38,020 bases of DNA, from NCBI RefSeq assembly GCF_000382385.1, contig NZ_KB908340.1, positions 1-38,020 of the forward strand, given 5' to 3'. Shown piece after piece: positions 16,885 through 25,366 of the stretch. Each line of letters starts with the position of its first letter. The stretch's first letter is position 1. Below the pieces are notes generated by a model that was not told the DNA's origin, did not search any database, and saw nothing but the letters and a program-made list of their open reading frames with translations. This DNA comes from Segatella maculosa DSM 19339 = JCM 15638. Lineage in GTDB: Bacteria; Bacteroidota; Bacteroidia; Bacteroidales; Bacteroidaceae. The translations under genes and the position numbers were made by a program.

Positions 16885-17343
16885 ATGGCAAGCGATAAAT
16901 CAAGGAAAAGAGTAGTGAAAAGGTATGGTGATATGCCTGACAAGTGGGATGATTGGCACGTCCGACTACCCGATCCGAAAGAGCAACTTCGGGTGATAGA
17001 CCTCTATCACAGGTCAGACTCAAAATCCAAGTCCGATTTCGTGCGCGCAAGATTATTAGGTGAGCATTTCAAGGTGATAACGGTGGATAAGTTCGCCGTG
17101 GACTATTACCGCAAGCTCTCCGAACTCACAACCCAAGTGCATAAAATTGGTACAACCTATAGTCAAGTGGTACGATTGATGCGCCTTTATGCAACAGAGA
17201 AAAGTGTAAAAGCATCGTTATAGAAACTTATAAACTTCACCACCAAGATTGAAATTCTACAAAAACAAATGATGAAATAGGCCCTTGATTTTACTAAAGT
17301 CATAGGTGTGGATTTTTATAACTATTTGGATTTCTACAAATAA
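16885..17343 (+). pseudogene. MobC-like relaxosome protein with in-frame stops
   Basis: A Bacteroidetes MobC/MbpB-type mobilization accessory protein. The family-like part begins at the Met at 16885 (MASDKSRKRVVKRYGDMPDK); the 53 codons upstream look unrelated and overlap the micro-ORF. A ribbon-helix-helix-like core is seen in SDSKSKSDFVRARLLGEHFK, followed by a helical region to KSVKASL. A TAG at 17221 ends it at 112 residues. Reading on in frame gives KLINFTTKIEILQKQMMK, another TAG (17278), then sequence to TAA at 17341, so the helical tail has been lost by nonsense changes. The relaxase expected next on this strand is absent. MobC normally binds oriT and helps the relaxase. Confidence 0.65.
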
Positions 17344-17483
17344 AGTTATAAATATTCCACTCCTACAACTTTTAATAGGCTAGCTTACATTAAATTAGTG
17401 TTTATTAAAAGGAAATTACCTACATTCTGCTTAATTAATACATTATATTGTGTTATGAAGTAAATCTGCAATAAGCTACATGT

Positions 17484-19067
17484 TTAGCGTTTTAACTGTC
17501 TATTAAGCTGTTTATCTAAGGCAGGATAGGGCAGGTAAATGGTCTTTTCTCCTTGCCACGTTACATTGTCGGGGATGAGCAAAGTCTCTTTCAACGTTAC
17601 GTTAGGCACAACCGTAATGGGAGTATTTTGTTTGCGTTGGTAGAACACTTGCTCTAATCTGTTGAGTCGCATGAGGTCGTCGCGTCGCGTAACCAATGCA
17701 GGAATGTAACCGGCAACTTCCCATCCGTGCTCTTGAATGCAGGCCTCAATGAAGTCGGAAGCATTCATTCCGGCGGGCAAAGGGCTTAGTCCTGCACGCT
17801 GACGCACGCGATTTATGCACTGATAAGCCAAGGTGTTGGGTGCACCTTCGGCCCGACATTGCGCCTCAGCATACCACAGTAGTACCTCGGAATAACGGAT
17901 AAGACGGTGACGGTGACTATTAGATGAGACATATCCTGCGGGCTTTGTATAGTCATAATCAACGTTATCAGGCCCCACAGTGAAGATAGAGAACATGGGA
18001 TGTCGCTCTTCTACCTCCCACCAATCTAAGAGTTCGGTCTCTCCTTTACGTCCATTGTTTTTCAGAATCTTAGGATTATAAATGGCATCTTTTCGCGGGC
18101 CGGAAGGAAAGTCTTTCCAAAATAAAAGTTCACCCCAGCCATCTCCCCAACCACCAAGCGACTCAAAGAGGTTGCTTTTCGATAATTCAGAGTCCTCATC
18201 CCATTTGAATGTTCCCGAGAAATTAATACCAACAACAGTTTCATTGGTATAGTTATGGCTCGGTGCATACACGTTTTTGAAGTCTGACTCTAAGATATAC
18301 TCGTATGTTCCGGCCTGCACGCCATCAATTATAGCCTTAGTTAGGGCCGCTGCGTCGGCATATCGCTCGGCTTTTTGCAAAGGCCAGCCAGCCATCGCCA
18401 TATCAACAGCAGCAAGAGTTGCCTGCGCTGCCTGTTTCGTAACATAGATATTGGCACCACTAATGAATCTTGGTTCGTCGGTATATTTTGTGGGAAGCAT
18501 AGTGATACATGCATTTAAATCGGCCACGATCTGTGCGTAGACCTCTTCAACTGAAGCTAAAGGCCGGTTATAATCAATGTCACCAACAAGGTTCATGGGA
18601 ACCGAACCGAACCGTTTCACAAGGAAAAAGTAGTTCACCGCACGCCAGTACCGCGCTTGTCCGATGGCTATATTCTTTTCTTCTTCGGTAGTTGGTGTCT
18701 TGCCTGCGCGGTTAATGATATCATTTGCCACTTTAATGACCACATAAGACGTGCGCCAAGCCCACACGGCCCCATTGTTTCCGTCGCTAGGATGGAATGC
18801 ATCAATATCGGCAAAGTTCTGTTTGTTGCTACCGGGATTGGTGGTAATATCATCTCCCTGCCATGCAATCAGCATAGGGTATGAACTCGCTTGAGTGGCA
18901 CAAACCTTACTATATAAGGCATATACGGCCATGTCTAATTCCTCCTGTGACGTGAAATAGTTATCGGGAGTTAGCTTCCCCTTTGGTTTTTCAGTAAGAA
19001 AATCACTACAAGAGGTCATTGTTACGGTCAGCAACAATGCTGAAAAGAGTATTGATAGAAGTTTCAT
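17484..19067 (-). CDS. SusD/RagB-like starch-binding outer membrane lipoprotein
   Basis: A 527-residue lipoprotein. The signal peptide MKLLSILFSALLLTVTMTSC ends in a lipobox with Cys20. The early motif FLTEKPKGKLTPDNYFTSQEEL and the later AEAQCRAEG...AYQCINRVRQRAG are classic for the SusD/RagB family, which caps a SusC transporter and binds glycans at the cell surface. The C-terminus ends in IYLPYPALDKQLNRQLKR, also family-typical. It is transcribed with the SusC gene (17-bp gap) and is the last gene of the unit. The 260 bp downstream (17224-17483) hold only the decayed mob tail. Confidence 0.95.
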   Translation of the reverse strand: MKLLSILFSALLLTVTMTSCSDFLTEKPKGKLTPDNYFTSQEELDMAVYALYSKVCATQASSYPMLIAWQGDDITTNPGSNKQNFADIDAFHPSDGNNGAVWAWRTSYVVIKVANDIINRAGKTPTTEEEKNIAIGQARYWRAVNYFFLVKRFGSVPMNLVGDIDYNRPLASVEEVYAQIVADLNACITMLPTKYTDEPRFISGANIYVTKQAAQATLAAVDMAMAGWPLQKAERYADAAALTKAIIDGVQAGTYEYILESDFKNVYAPSHNYTNETVVGINFSGTFKWDEDSELSKSNLFESLGGWGDGWGELLFWKDFPSGPRKDAIYNPKILKNNGRKGETELLDWWEVEERHPMFSIFTVGPDNVDYDYTKPAGYVSSNSHRHRLIRYSEVLLWYAEAQCRAEGAPNTLAYQCINRVRQRAGLSPLPAGMNASDFIEACIQEHGWEVAGYIPALVTRRDDLMRLNRLEQVFYQRKQNTPITVVPNVTLKETLLIPDNVTWQGEKTIYLPYPALDKQLNRQLKR

Positions 19068-19084
19068 TATATTGGCTTTATAGG

Positions 19085-22000
19085 TTAGAAATTCATTTTT
19101 ATGCCTAAGGTAAAGGTGCGCGTGAGCGGATAAGCCCCCATGTCAATACCGTCGTTGACATCGATACTCCCTTGAGAGGAATCCATAAAAGATATGCCTG
19201 AAGGATCTAATCCCTTATATCCGGTGATGGTAAACACATTTTGACAGCTCAACGATAAATGGATATCAGTAAACCGAGTCTGCTGTTTCGTGAAGCAATA
19301 TGATAGCGTAATATTGTCGAGACGGAAGTAATCTGCTTTCTCCAACCACTTTGTAGAGGCTCCTTGATAGTAGTTATTGGTGACAGTTACAGCCGGAAAC
19401 ATGGGGCTATCCGTTTTTCCAAACGACTGATAATAGGCATCCTTCAATGTGATAAACTTGGAAGCACCATTCATTGAAGCTGCAAAATAGCGCATTAAGT
19501 TGAGACGTTTGGCCCCAAAAGCCGCAGTGAAGAACAGGTTTAAATCCCAATGCCGCCAAGAAACACGGTTGTTCCAGCCAAAGGTAAACGTAGGATTGGC
19601 CTTGCCACAAAATGTCCTATCACCTTCAGAGACTGTACCACTACCATCAAGGTCGGCGTAAGTGTCGTGTCCGGTAGCATCTAATCCGGTCCATTGATAG
19701 AGATAGAATGCGCCAATAGGTTGTCCAACGACGACGCGAGTCACATCACCTATCAAGCCCGTAGATGGAGATTGGCCTTGTACGAATGGGATATTGTCCA
19801 GCGAAGTCACCTTGTTCTTGAGATAAGTGCCCGTTAACGAAGTATTCCAACTGAAGTCTTTTTGGCTTAAAAGGGTGGCATCAATATTGAAATCAACTCC
19901 ACTGTTCACCACTTCGCAAGCGTTTACCCAATAATCTCCGCCGCCATCATATTGGGGAAGGGTCTTTTTGAGCAAACCATCTTTTGTGATTTTCTTAAAG
20001 TAATCGATGGAGAAACGCAGCCGATGAGCGAGCGTTGAAAAGTCAAGTCCTACGTTAAACTGATGCGTTTTCTCCCATGTCAAATCGGGAGTTGCACGGC
20101 TTGTTCCCGTCCAAAATCCTGTATATTTCGTTGTTCCACCAAAGGCATAGCCCTCTTGTTTCATTAATCCCAAGGTTTCATAAGGAGAAATGGCCTGACT
20201 TCCTACCAATCCATAACTCAATCTGAGCTTAGCATCTTGAATAATGTCTTGCTTTTGCATGAACTTTTCGTTTCCAAGCGACCAAGCTAAGGCAATAGAA
20301 GGGAAGTATCCCCATTTGTTTTTGAAGAACTTCGACGACCCGTCTGCACGGAAAGTTGTGGTAAGCAGATAGCGATTATCATAGTTATACATCAGGCGAC
20401 CAACACCGGACAGGAGCGCCCAAGATTCATAACCGTTGCTCTCGGTCTTTGTTTTAGCAAGTCCGATGTTCCACCATCCGACGCTTTCTGTAAGCAGACC
20501 TTCGCCTGATATGCCCATCATGCGATACTCTGATTGCGTAGCTTCAAACACACCTGTGGCTGTAAGGCTATGCTGTCCCCATTGACCGATATAGGTAAGG
20601 TTGTTAGTTGATTGCAGCGTCATGCGTTGCCCGTCACGATTGCTAAGCCGGCTCTGTTCGCTAACGCGTTTTGAACTGAAGCTGTAGTATTTCGTATCAT
20701 TATAGTCAACGCCGTTGGTTGTGGTGAAACTCAAGCCCGGAAGGATATTAAAACGCAAGTCAATCCGCCCGTTGAAGATATCTTTCCGATACTGTCCGCC
20801 ATTGATATTCAAGGTGCCAACGGGGTTATCTGCCGTAATGGCATTATAGAAATCGCGACAATACTTTCCGTTTTCATCCATGATATTCGTCACAGGCGAG
20901 TAATTAAGTGCAACCCATAAAATGTTGTTTTTAGAGGCACCGAAGTTGACAGTATTCCTAACATTATGCGAAGCATTGATATCTGCCGTGATGTTGAGCC
21001 ATTTGGCGATATTCGATGTGAGGTTAAGTTTCACTTGATAGCGTTCATTCTTACTACGCTTCACTGCTCCAGTCTGTCCCAAGTAATTGCCCGAAAGATA
21101 GTACTGCGTGTCTTTGTTGCCATTCGTCAGTGTCACTTTATAGTTTTGTATGAATCCCGTTTGTGATATTGCCTTCTGCCAATTGGTTCCTTTTTCGCCA
21201 TTTTGAAAGGCCGTCAAGTCAGTTTGGTTAAATGTTCCGGGATGAGCTTCGTTGTATGCCGTAGCAAATTCGTAGGCATCGAGCAGTGAATAGTGCTTCG
21301 CCATATCAGCAAAGCCAAACTGAGCATCAAAAGAGATTTGCTTGACGTCGGCTTTTCCCGATTTCATTGTTACTAAAACAACGCCATTAGAGCCGCGCGA
21401 ACCATAGATGGCTGTGGCCGAAGCATCCTTTAAAACCTGGATAGATTGAATATCTTCAGGGTCTAAACCTGTTAACCCACTCTCCCTAACGATACCGTCA
21501 ACCACATAAAGCGGATCGTTGCTTCGGTTGATAGAGCCTGCTCCTCGAATACGAATCTTCATGTCGCCACCGGGGATTCCACTGCTGACAACATGCACTC
21601 CGGCAATACGTCCCTGCAGAGCATCATCGATTCTTGTGAGCGGTTGGTCTTTGAAAGCCTTACTATCGAGCACCGACACCGAACCGGCTAAGTCGGCCTT
21701 CTTTACCGTTCCGTAGCCCACGACAACAACTTCATCTAAGGCATTCACATCGTCGCCGAGCATGATTTCCATGTTTGGTGTAGCCTTTAGTTCTTGTTCG
21801 TGTAGGCCAATGTAAGAAATGACAAGCGGAGCACCGGGTGGTACGTTGAGTGTGAAGCGTCCATTGGTATCTGTAATGGTTTTATTTGCCGTTCCTTTTT
21901 GCTGGATGGTTGCACCAATAAGTGGCTCTCCTGAGGCATCTTTCACTACGCCCGACACGCTCTTGGCTGTTGTATTGGTTGGCTGTTGTTGCGCATAAAT

Positions 22001-22114
22001 TGGCTGAAAGGCAAATAGAATACCTAAAAGTGCGCAACAAATGAGCATCCCTCGTAGCGGAAAGTGAGGGCTACGACGGTTCTCTTGCTTAGGATTGTAA
22101 GATAGTCTGTCCAT
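19085..22114 (-). CDS. SusC/RagA-like TonB-linked outer membrane transporter
   Basis: 1009 residues from the Met at 22114 (MDRLSYNPKQENRRSP). The longer frame to 22183 adds a non-signal stretch. A basic n-region and hydrophobic core GMLICCALLGILFAFQPIYA form the signal peptide. A carboxypeptidase-regulatory-like domain follows (VSGVVKDASGEPLIGATIQQ). The TonB box/plug region begins at DEVVVVGYGTVKKADLAGSV and continues with IRIRGAGSINRSNDPLYVVDG. The barrel ends in TFTLGIKMNF with a terminal Phe for BAM recognition. It imports oligosaccharides with the SusD partner downstream. The 289-bp gap upstream contains a 38-bp dyad, which may be its control site. Confidence 0.95.
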   Translation of the reverse strand: MDRLSYNPKQENRRSPHFPLRGMLICCALLGILFAFQPIYAQQQPTNTTAKSVSGVVKDASGEPLIGATIQQKGTANKTITDTNGRFTLNVPPGAPLVISYIGLHEQELKATPNMEIMLGDDVNALDEVVVVGYGTVKKADLAGSVSVLDSKAFKDQPLTRIDDALQGRIAGVHVVSSGIPGGDMKIRIRGAGSINRSNDPLYVVDGIVRESGLTGLDPEDIQSIQVLKDASATAIYGSRGSNGVVLVTMKSGKADVKQISFDAQFGFADMAKHYSLLDAYEFATAYNEAHPGTFNQTDLTAFQNGEKGTNWQKAISQTGFIQNYKVTLTNGNKDTQYYLSGNYLGQTGAVKRSKNERYQVKLNLTSNIAKWLNITADINASHNVRNTVNFGASKNNILWVALNYSPVTNIMDENGKYCRDFYNAITADNPVGTLNINGGQYRKDIFNGRIDLRFNILPGLSFTTTNGVDYNDTKYYSFSSKRVSEQSRLSNRDGQRMTLQSTNNLTYIGQWGQHSLTATGVFEATQSEYRMMGISGEGLLTESVGWWNIGLAKTKTESNGYESWALLSGVGRLMYNYDNRYLLTTTFRADGSSKFFKNKWGYFPSIALAWSLGNEKFMQKQDIIQDAKLRLSYGLVGSQAISPYETLGLMKQEGYAFGGTTKYTGFWTGTSRATPDLTWEKTHQFNVGLDFSTLAHRLRFSIDYFKKITKDGLLKKTLPQYDGGGDYWVNACEVVNSGVDFNIDATLLSQKDFSWNTSLTGTYLKNKVTSLDNIPFVQGQSPSTGLIGDVTRVVVGQPIGAFYLYQWTGLDATGHDTYADLDGSGTVSEGDRTFCGKANPTFTFGWNNRVSWRHWDLNLFFTAAFGAKRLNLMRYFAASMNGASKFITLKDAYYQSFGKTDSPMFPAVTVTNNYYQGASTKWLEKADYFRLDNITLSYCFTKQQTRFTDIHLSLSCQNVFTITGYKGLDPSGISFMDSSQGSIDVNDGIDMGAYPLTRTFTLGIKMNF

Positions 22115-22300
22115 GTATTTAATCGGTATTAACAAGTAGGTTGTTGTGTTTCTTGATTCAAAAGCTTGGCTACCGCGTTCCAATCCTGTCGGTAGCCAAT
22201 AGCAGGGAGTGTGTTTAAGTTGTGTCTATTGTTGTTACCTCCTTTCGTTCTATAGAATAATGATACGAGCAAGCGTACACATAACAGGTTATACAGACTT

Positions 22301-22338
22301 ATATCATCAATTATACAGGCGTGTATAATTTATGATAT
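22301..22338. promoter_or_regulatory. 38-bp near-perfect dyad between metallophosphoesterase and SusC
   Basis: ATATCATCAATTATACAG / (reverse) GTGTATAATTTATGATAT: two 18-bp arms with one mismatch per arm, around a short GC centre. AT-rich and without a T tract on the minus strand, so it looks more like an operator than a terminator. Between it and the SusC start, AAAGGAGG is seen on the minus strand (about 22232-22239) but without a usable start codon. Confidence 0.6.
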
Positions 22339-22403
22339 GAACGCATAAAGCCCGACCTTACAATTACCATCCATCCCTTTGTTGCCTTTTATTTGCTTTC
22401 TTT

Positions 22404-23561
22404 CTATTTCAATGGGAACGTGAAATGCTTCTTGTCTTTGGCATTCAGGCCCACATAATCCACTTCCATCTTGCCGTTTGCAATGTGACAAAGCAGATAG
22501 GTGTTGTTGCTGTTTACGAGATTTGGAAAATTAATTACCTCGTTAGGATCTTGATAGCCATACCGATGTAGGTGTGCAGAGAGCATCACCGATACGTTCA
22601 TTTTATTGAGTTCGGGGGTCAATGTCTGTTGCATGTGATAGGGGCCGTGCCAATTTTGAAGCGTTGGCGGTATGTGTGAGAAGGCCACCAACGGATATTT
22701 TCCCACCTTATTTTGTTCGCGAAGACTGCGCAACCAACGTGCTTCTTCCTCGCGATATTGGTCATAATTCACAATACCGCTGTATTCAATATCCTCGTCG
22801 GGCTTATCTTCTCCAGAGTCAATAAACAGAAAATCAACGCCTGCCACATGCTGCAAGCGATAGTAATGCCCGTTCTTCGTGGGGAAATAACGATAGAGAT
22901 AGTCGGCAAACTGACCGCGAAGTTCGTGGTTACCACGATTGAAAAAGAGAGGAGTATGGGTTGCAAACATACGCACACAGGTGTCTAAATAGGCCTCCAT
23001 CATGTGTTGTTGACTCCTCAACCGATGCGACATATCACCGTTGAGCAATACGAAATCGAGTTTATTGAAGTCAATATTCTTACACAAGTCTTTCATAAAC
23101 TTAGCACGTTCATGGATATCATTCAGCACCAGGAAGGTTATTTCGCGAGGCCGAGCTGGGAATGTTGCAAATGTATAAGGCTTGCCTCGCCACACATCAG
23201 TGCAGGCTGTCTTCCCTAAAGTCACCCAGTCGTCATATCGCCATTCGGCAACTTCCTGCGTAAATACCCGATAACGGTATTTCGTATCAGGCTTCAAACC
23301 CTCTATTCGTACGCGATGTACGCTGTCGGTAAGCACCTTTCGACCTGCCAACACATCATAATAACGCTGTCGGGCCTTGCCATAGAAGTGGTCGGTTGAA
23401 TCGGGTGCAACCTCAACCCACGACATTCCGGGCATGTCGGTCACCCAAACAATTGTTACACTTGTGCTGTCCATGTCGCAAATCCAAGGGCCATGCGTCA
23501 CCTCAATGGCTTTGGCACCGACAGAAAACAGCAACAATAATCCAAATACTAAATGTTTCAT
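22404..23561 (-). CDS. Secreted calcineurin-like metallophosphoesterase with N-terminal Ig-like domain
   Basis: 385 residues from the Met at 23561 (MKHLVFGLLLLFSVGAKA is a signal peptide). The N-terminal domain (about 20-140) looks like a purple-acid-phosphatase-type fibronectin-like fold: PWICDMDSTSVTIVWVTDMP and IEGLKPDTKYRYRV. The catalytic domain has the metal-ligand series LNDIHE, NGDMSH, RGNHEL, SHIP and SAHLHRYG, covering the blocks of the calcineurin phosphoesterase family. It acts in the periplasm or at the surface. It lies before SusC/SusD on the same strand. Substrate unknown; removal of phosphate from a glycan is possible. Confidence 0.88.
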   Translation of the reverse strand: MKHLVFGLLLLFSVGAKAIEVTHGPWICDMDSTSVTIVWVTDMPGMSWVEVAPDSTDHFYGKARQRYYDVLAGRKVLTDSVHRVRIEGLKPDTKYRYRVFTQEVAEWRYDDWVTLGKTACTDVWRGKPYTFATFPARPREITFLVLNDIHERAKFMKDLCKNIDFNKLDFVLLNGDMSHRLRSQQHMMEAYLDTCVRMFATHTPLFFNRGNHELRGQFADYLYRYFPTKNGHYYRLQHVAGVDFLFIDSGEDKPDEDIEYSGIVNYDQYREEEARWLRSLREQNKVGKYPLVAFSHIPPTLQNWHGPYHMQQTLTPELNKMNVSVMLSAHLHRYGYQDPNEVINFPNLVNSNNTYLLCHIANGKMEVDYVGLNAKDKKHFTFPLK

Positions 23562-24226
23562 ATACGTTGATTTAATTTTATGTATCGTGTTCTTCGCTAA
23601 AAATATCATGCAAGTAATACGAAAATCATCGCGGGTAGTACTATCCGTTATTGCTGATTTTCGGGCATTTTTTGGAATTTATGTATCGGATGCCGGGGCT
23701 TTTCGGGCATTGGACTGTATCCCACGGATGAGCTTCTCCGGCAACAACTCCCATCCAAGATTCTTCTTTGCGTCATTCTAAAAATATTTACAATTACTTT
23801 CATGAGATTCGCGTATTTGAAATGAAGCGTTCCCCAATCCTAAATACGCGCTGAATTTTGATGGTTTGTAATTCACTTTCCATCAGACAGTTATAAAAAC
23901 CGAACTAAACAGTGGCGTAAAATTCTGCTGAATGATGCGCTGTTTGCAATAAACCACAAGCTAAAATAAGCCATATTACCGTGCAAGATAATTCCTAAAA
24001 TGTATCTAATTGAAAATAAAGAAGTTACCTTATTGCGTAAGTTAAACAGGTAACGATTTGGAAACGAGCGAAGTGCTTTCTGTCGCATGTTTCTGCATCA
24101 ACAAAGAACGCTTGTTATTCTATTTGCAAAGATAATCATTTGCTTTGAATAACAAGCGTTTTTGATAAGATTTTCGCTCTTTTGCTCCATCTGTTGTTTG
24201 GAAAGATTGAAAAATAAGGAGAATGA
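23562..24226. other. 665-bp intergenic region
   Basis: Separates the metallophosphoesterase from the relaxase. It contains the inverted repeat with promoter box at 24107-24160 and only short frames without family resemblance (a 65-residue frame at 24088-23891 minus and a frame ending at 23781 plus). I see no convincing gene or RNA. It may hold the right-hand junction of the inserted mobile DNA. Confidence 0.5.
24107..24160 (-). promoter_or_regulatory. 14-bp inverted repeat enclosing a TATCTTTG promoter box
   Basis: AACGCTTGTTATTC (24107-24120) and GAATAACAAGCGTT (24147-24160) are perfect complements. The 26-bp spacer holds TATCTTTG on the minus strand (24134-24127). It would direct transcription toward the metallophosphoesterase with a leader of about 570 nt. 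It is equally possible that the stem is a terminator for the relaxase gene, which ends at 24227. Confidence 0.45.
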
Positions 24227-25291
24227 TTATATTCCTCTTCCTCGCTTCTTCTTTTTCTTGGCTTGATTTCTGAGTTTGTGCTGCCATGCCATTTCGGCAT
24301 AATCATCACCGTGCGTCTGTGGATTAATAAGTCCACCTGCTCCCAAAATCATTTCTTCAGCTGCATTCAAGGCGGCGCCTGCTACATTGCCTACGGCTTG
24401 TGCAATGGATGAACTGTCATTTGCTTTTGCAGGCGGTACGTACGAACGACTGGGAGGTATAAGTTGATAGACTGTGCCTGATTGAACTTTATTCTTTGTA
24501 GTCTTGTCTGCTATTGTGTGAGCTTTTGTTATCGTCTCCTTTGTTTCGGCTTTATTGGCTATCTCAAAGTTCTTTTGCAAGGAGCGGTAACCTAACTCCC
24601 TGCCGATTTCGGAAGCTTTGAATGTCTGGCCACAGTAGGAGAACTTCAAACCATAGACTTTTCCCTGTTTGTTCTTCATGCGCTCTATGATAATGTTGTT
24701 CTTGTTCAATTCGTAGAGAAACATGGAGTGCCCTGATATGCCACCGCCTTTATATTTATCCAACAAGGCATAACAGATTTGCTGTACTTCTTTCTTTGTT
24801 TGCTCTCTCTTAGGATTGGCTTTTGCTTTCTGATGCTTCCTTTCCGCCCTGACCTCCTTTGCAATGGTCAAGCCTTTCGAGCGACTTATTTCCTCCGCCA
24901 CTCTTGCTGCCCTGTTGCTTACAAAAGTGGTATCATAGACCTCTCCGTACAGACTGATGCGGTTGGCAATGATATGGATATGCCTGTTATCGGTGTCCTT
25001 GTGCGTTACTGCTACCCATTGGTGGTTGTCAAGTCCCATTTGTTTGGCAAACAGATAGGCTATCCGCATAAGTTTGGATACGGGTAATTTCTTCTCACCC
25101 TGAGGTGCGATACCGATTTCAATGCGTAGGAACTTATTCCTGCAACGTGTGTTGTAATCGCTGACCACTTTCTTTTCCTCATAGATAGCCTTTGGTTCTC
25201 TGCTGCAAAGATTATGGAAGGCGGCAAGCCGACTACCGCACTTGCCCTCTCTAAAAATATAGCCCAAAGCCGTACTTCCAGGCGCTATCAC
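24227..25291 (-). CDS. Relaxase / mobilization nuclease
   Basis: 354 residues from a GTG at 25291; the frame is open upstream to the GH88 stop, so the N-terminus is uncertain. The MobA/VirD2-type three-histidine motif is HKDTDNRHIHI (about 97-107). The N-terminal part shows NKFLRIEIGIAPQ and the following part FVSNRAARVAEEISRSKGL, as in Bacteroidetes mobilizable-transposon relaxases. No clear catalytic Tyr can be assigned. The C-terminus is low in structure and ends KKKKKRGRGI. Its MobC partner is not next to it; a decayed MobC gene is 7 kb away on the other strand. It separates the metallophosphoesterase-SusC-SusD genes from the lyase operon on the same strand, so it looks like an insertion into a PUL. 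Confidence 0.85.
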   Translation of the reverse strand: MIAPGSTALGYIFREGKCGSRLAAFHNLCSREPKAIYEEKKVVSDYNTRCRNKFLRIEIGIAPQGEKKLPVSKLMRIAYLFAKQMGLDNHQWVAVTHKDTDNRHIHIIANRISLYGEVYDTTFVSNRAARVAEEISRSKGLTIAKEVRAERKHQKAKANPKREQTKKEVQQICYALLDKYKGGGISGHSMFLYELNKNNIIIERMKNKQGKVYGLKFSYCGQTFKASEIGRELGYRSLQKNFEIANKAETKETITKAHTIADKTTKNKVQSGTVYQLIPPSRSYVPPAKANDSSSIAQAVGNVAGAALNAAEEMILGAGGLINPQTHGDDYAEMAWQHKLRNQAKKKKKRGRGI

Positions 25292-25292
25292 C

Positions 25293-25337
25293 CCACTACA
25301 AACGGTTTGTTGTGGCTGTACAAGCAGCTTTGTACAG
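25293..25337. other. Twin dyads upstream of relaxase (candidate oriT)
   Basis: CCACTACAAAC / GTTTGTTGTGG (25293-25303 and 25305-25315, one mismatch) is followed directly by CTGTACAA / TTGTACAG (25316-25323 and 25330-25337). Two adjacent hairpins next to a relaxase start are typical of a nic region. The first shares ACAAAC...GTTTGT with the dyad at 16783. Confidence 0.45.
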
Positions 25338-25366
25338 TTCTGATAAAAGGTGGTTTTGCGCAGTGG

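Noticed and set aside
16885..17343. TAG recoding in the MobC-like gene
   Set aside because: Other genes in the window use TAG as a normal stop (for example 10510, 25367), so decay is the simpler reading.
23434..24088. Small frames in the gap beside the metallophosphoesterase (to 23781 plus, 24088-23891 minus)
   Set aside because: Short, without family resemblance or ribosome-binding context; may be element debris.
24107..24160. Invertible promoter
   Set aside because: Spacer of 26 bp is too short for known tyrosine-recombinase promoter inversion in Bacteroidetes; kept only as an inverted repeat with a promoter box.
10543..24160. Element bounded by the 13-bp direct repeat AATAACAAGCGTT
   Set aside because: At both ends the 13-mer is part of a hairpin, and this interval would combine genes of clearly different origin; chance or common terminator sequence is more likely.
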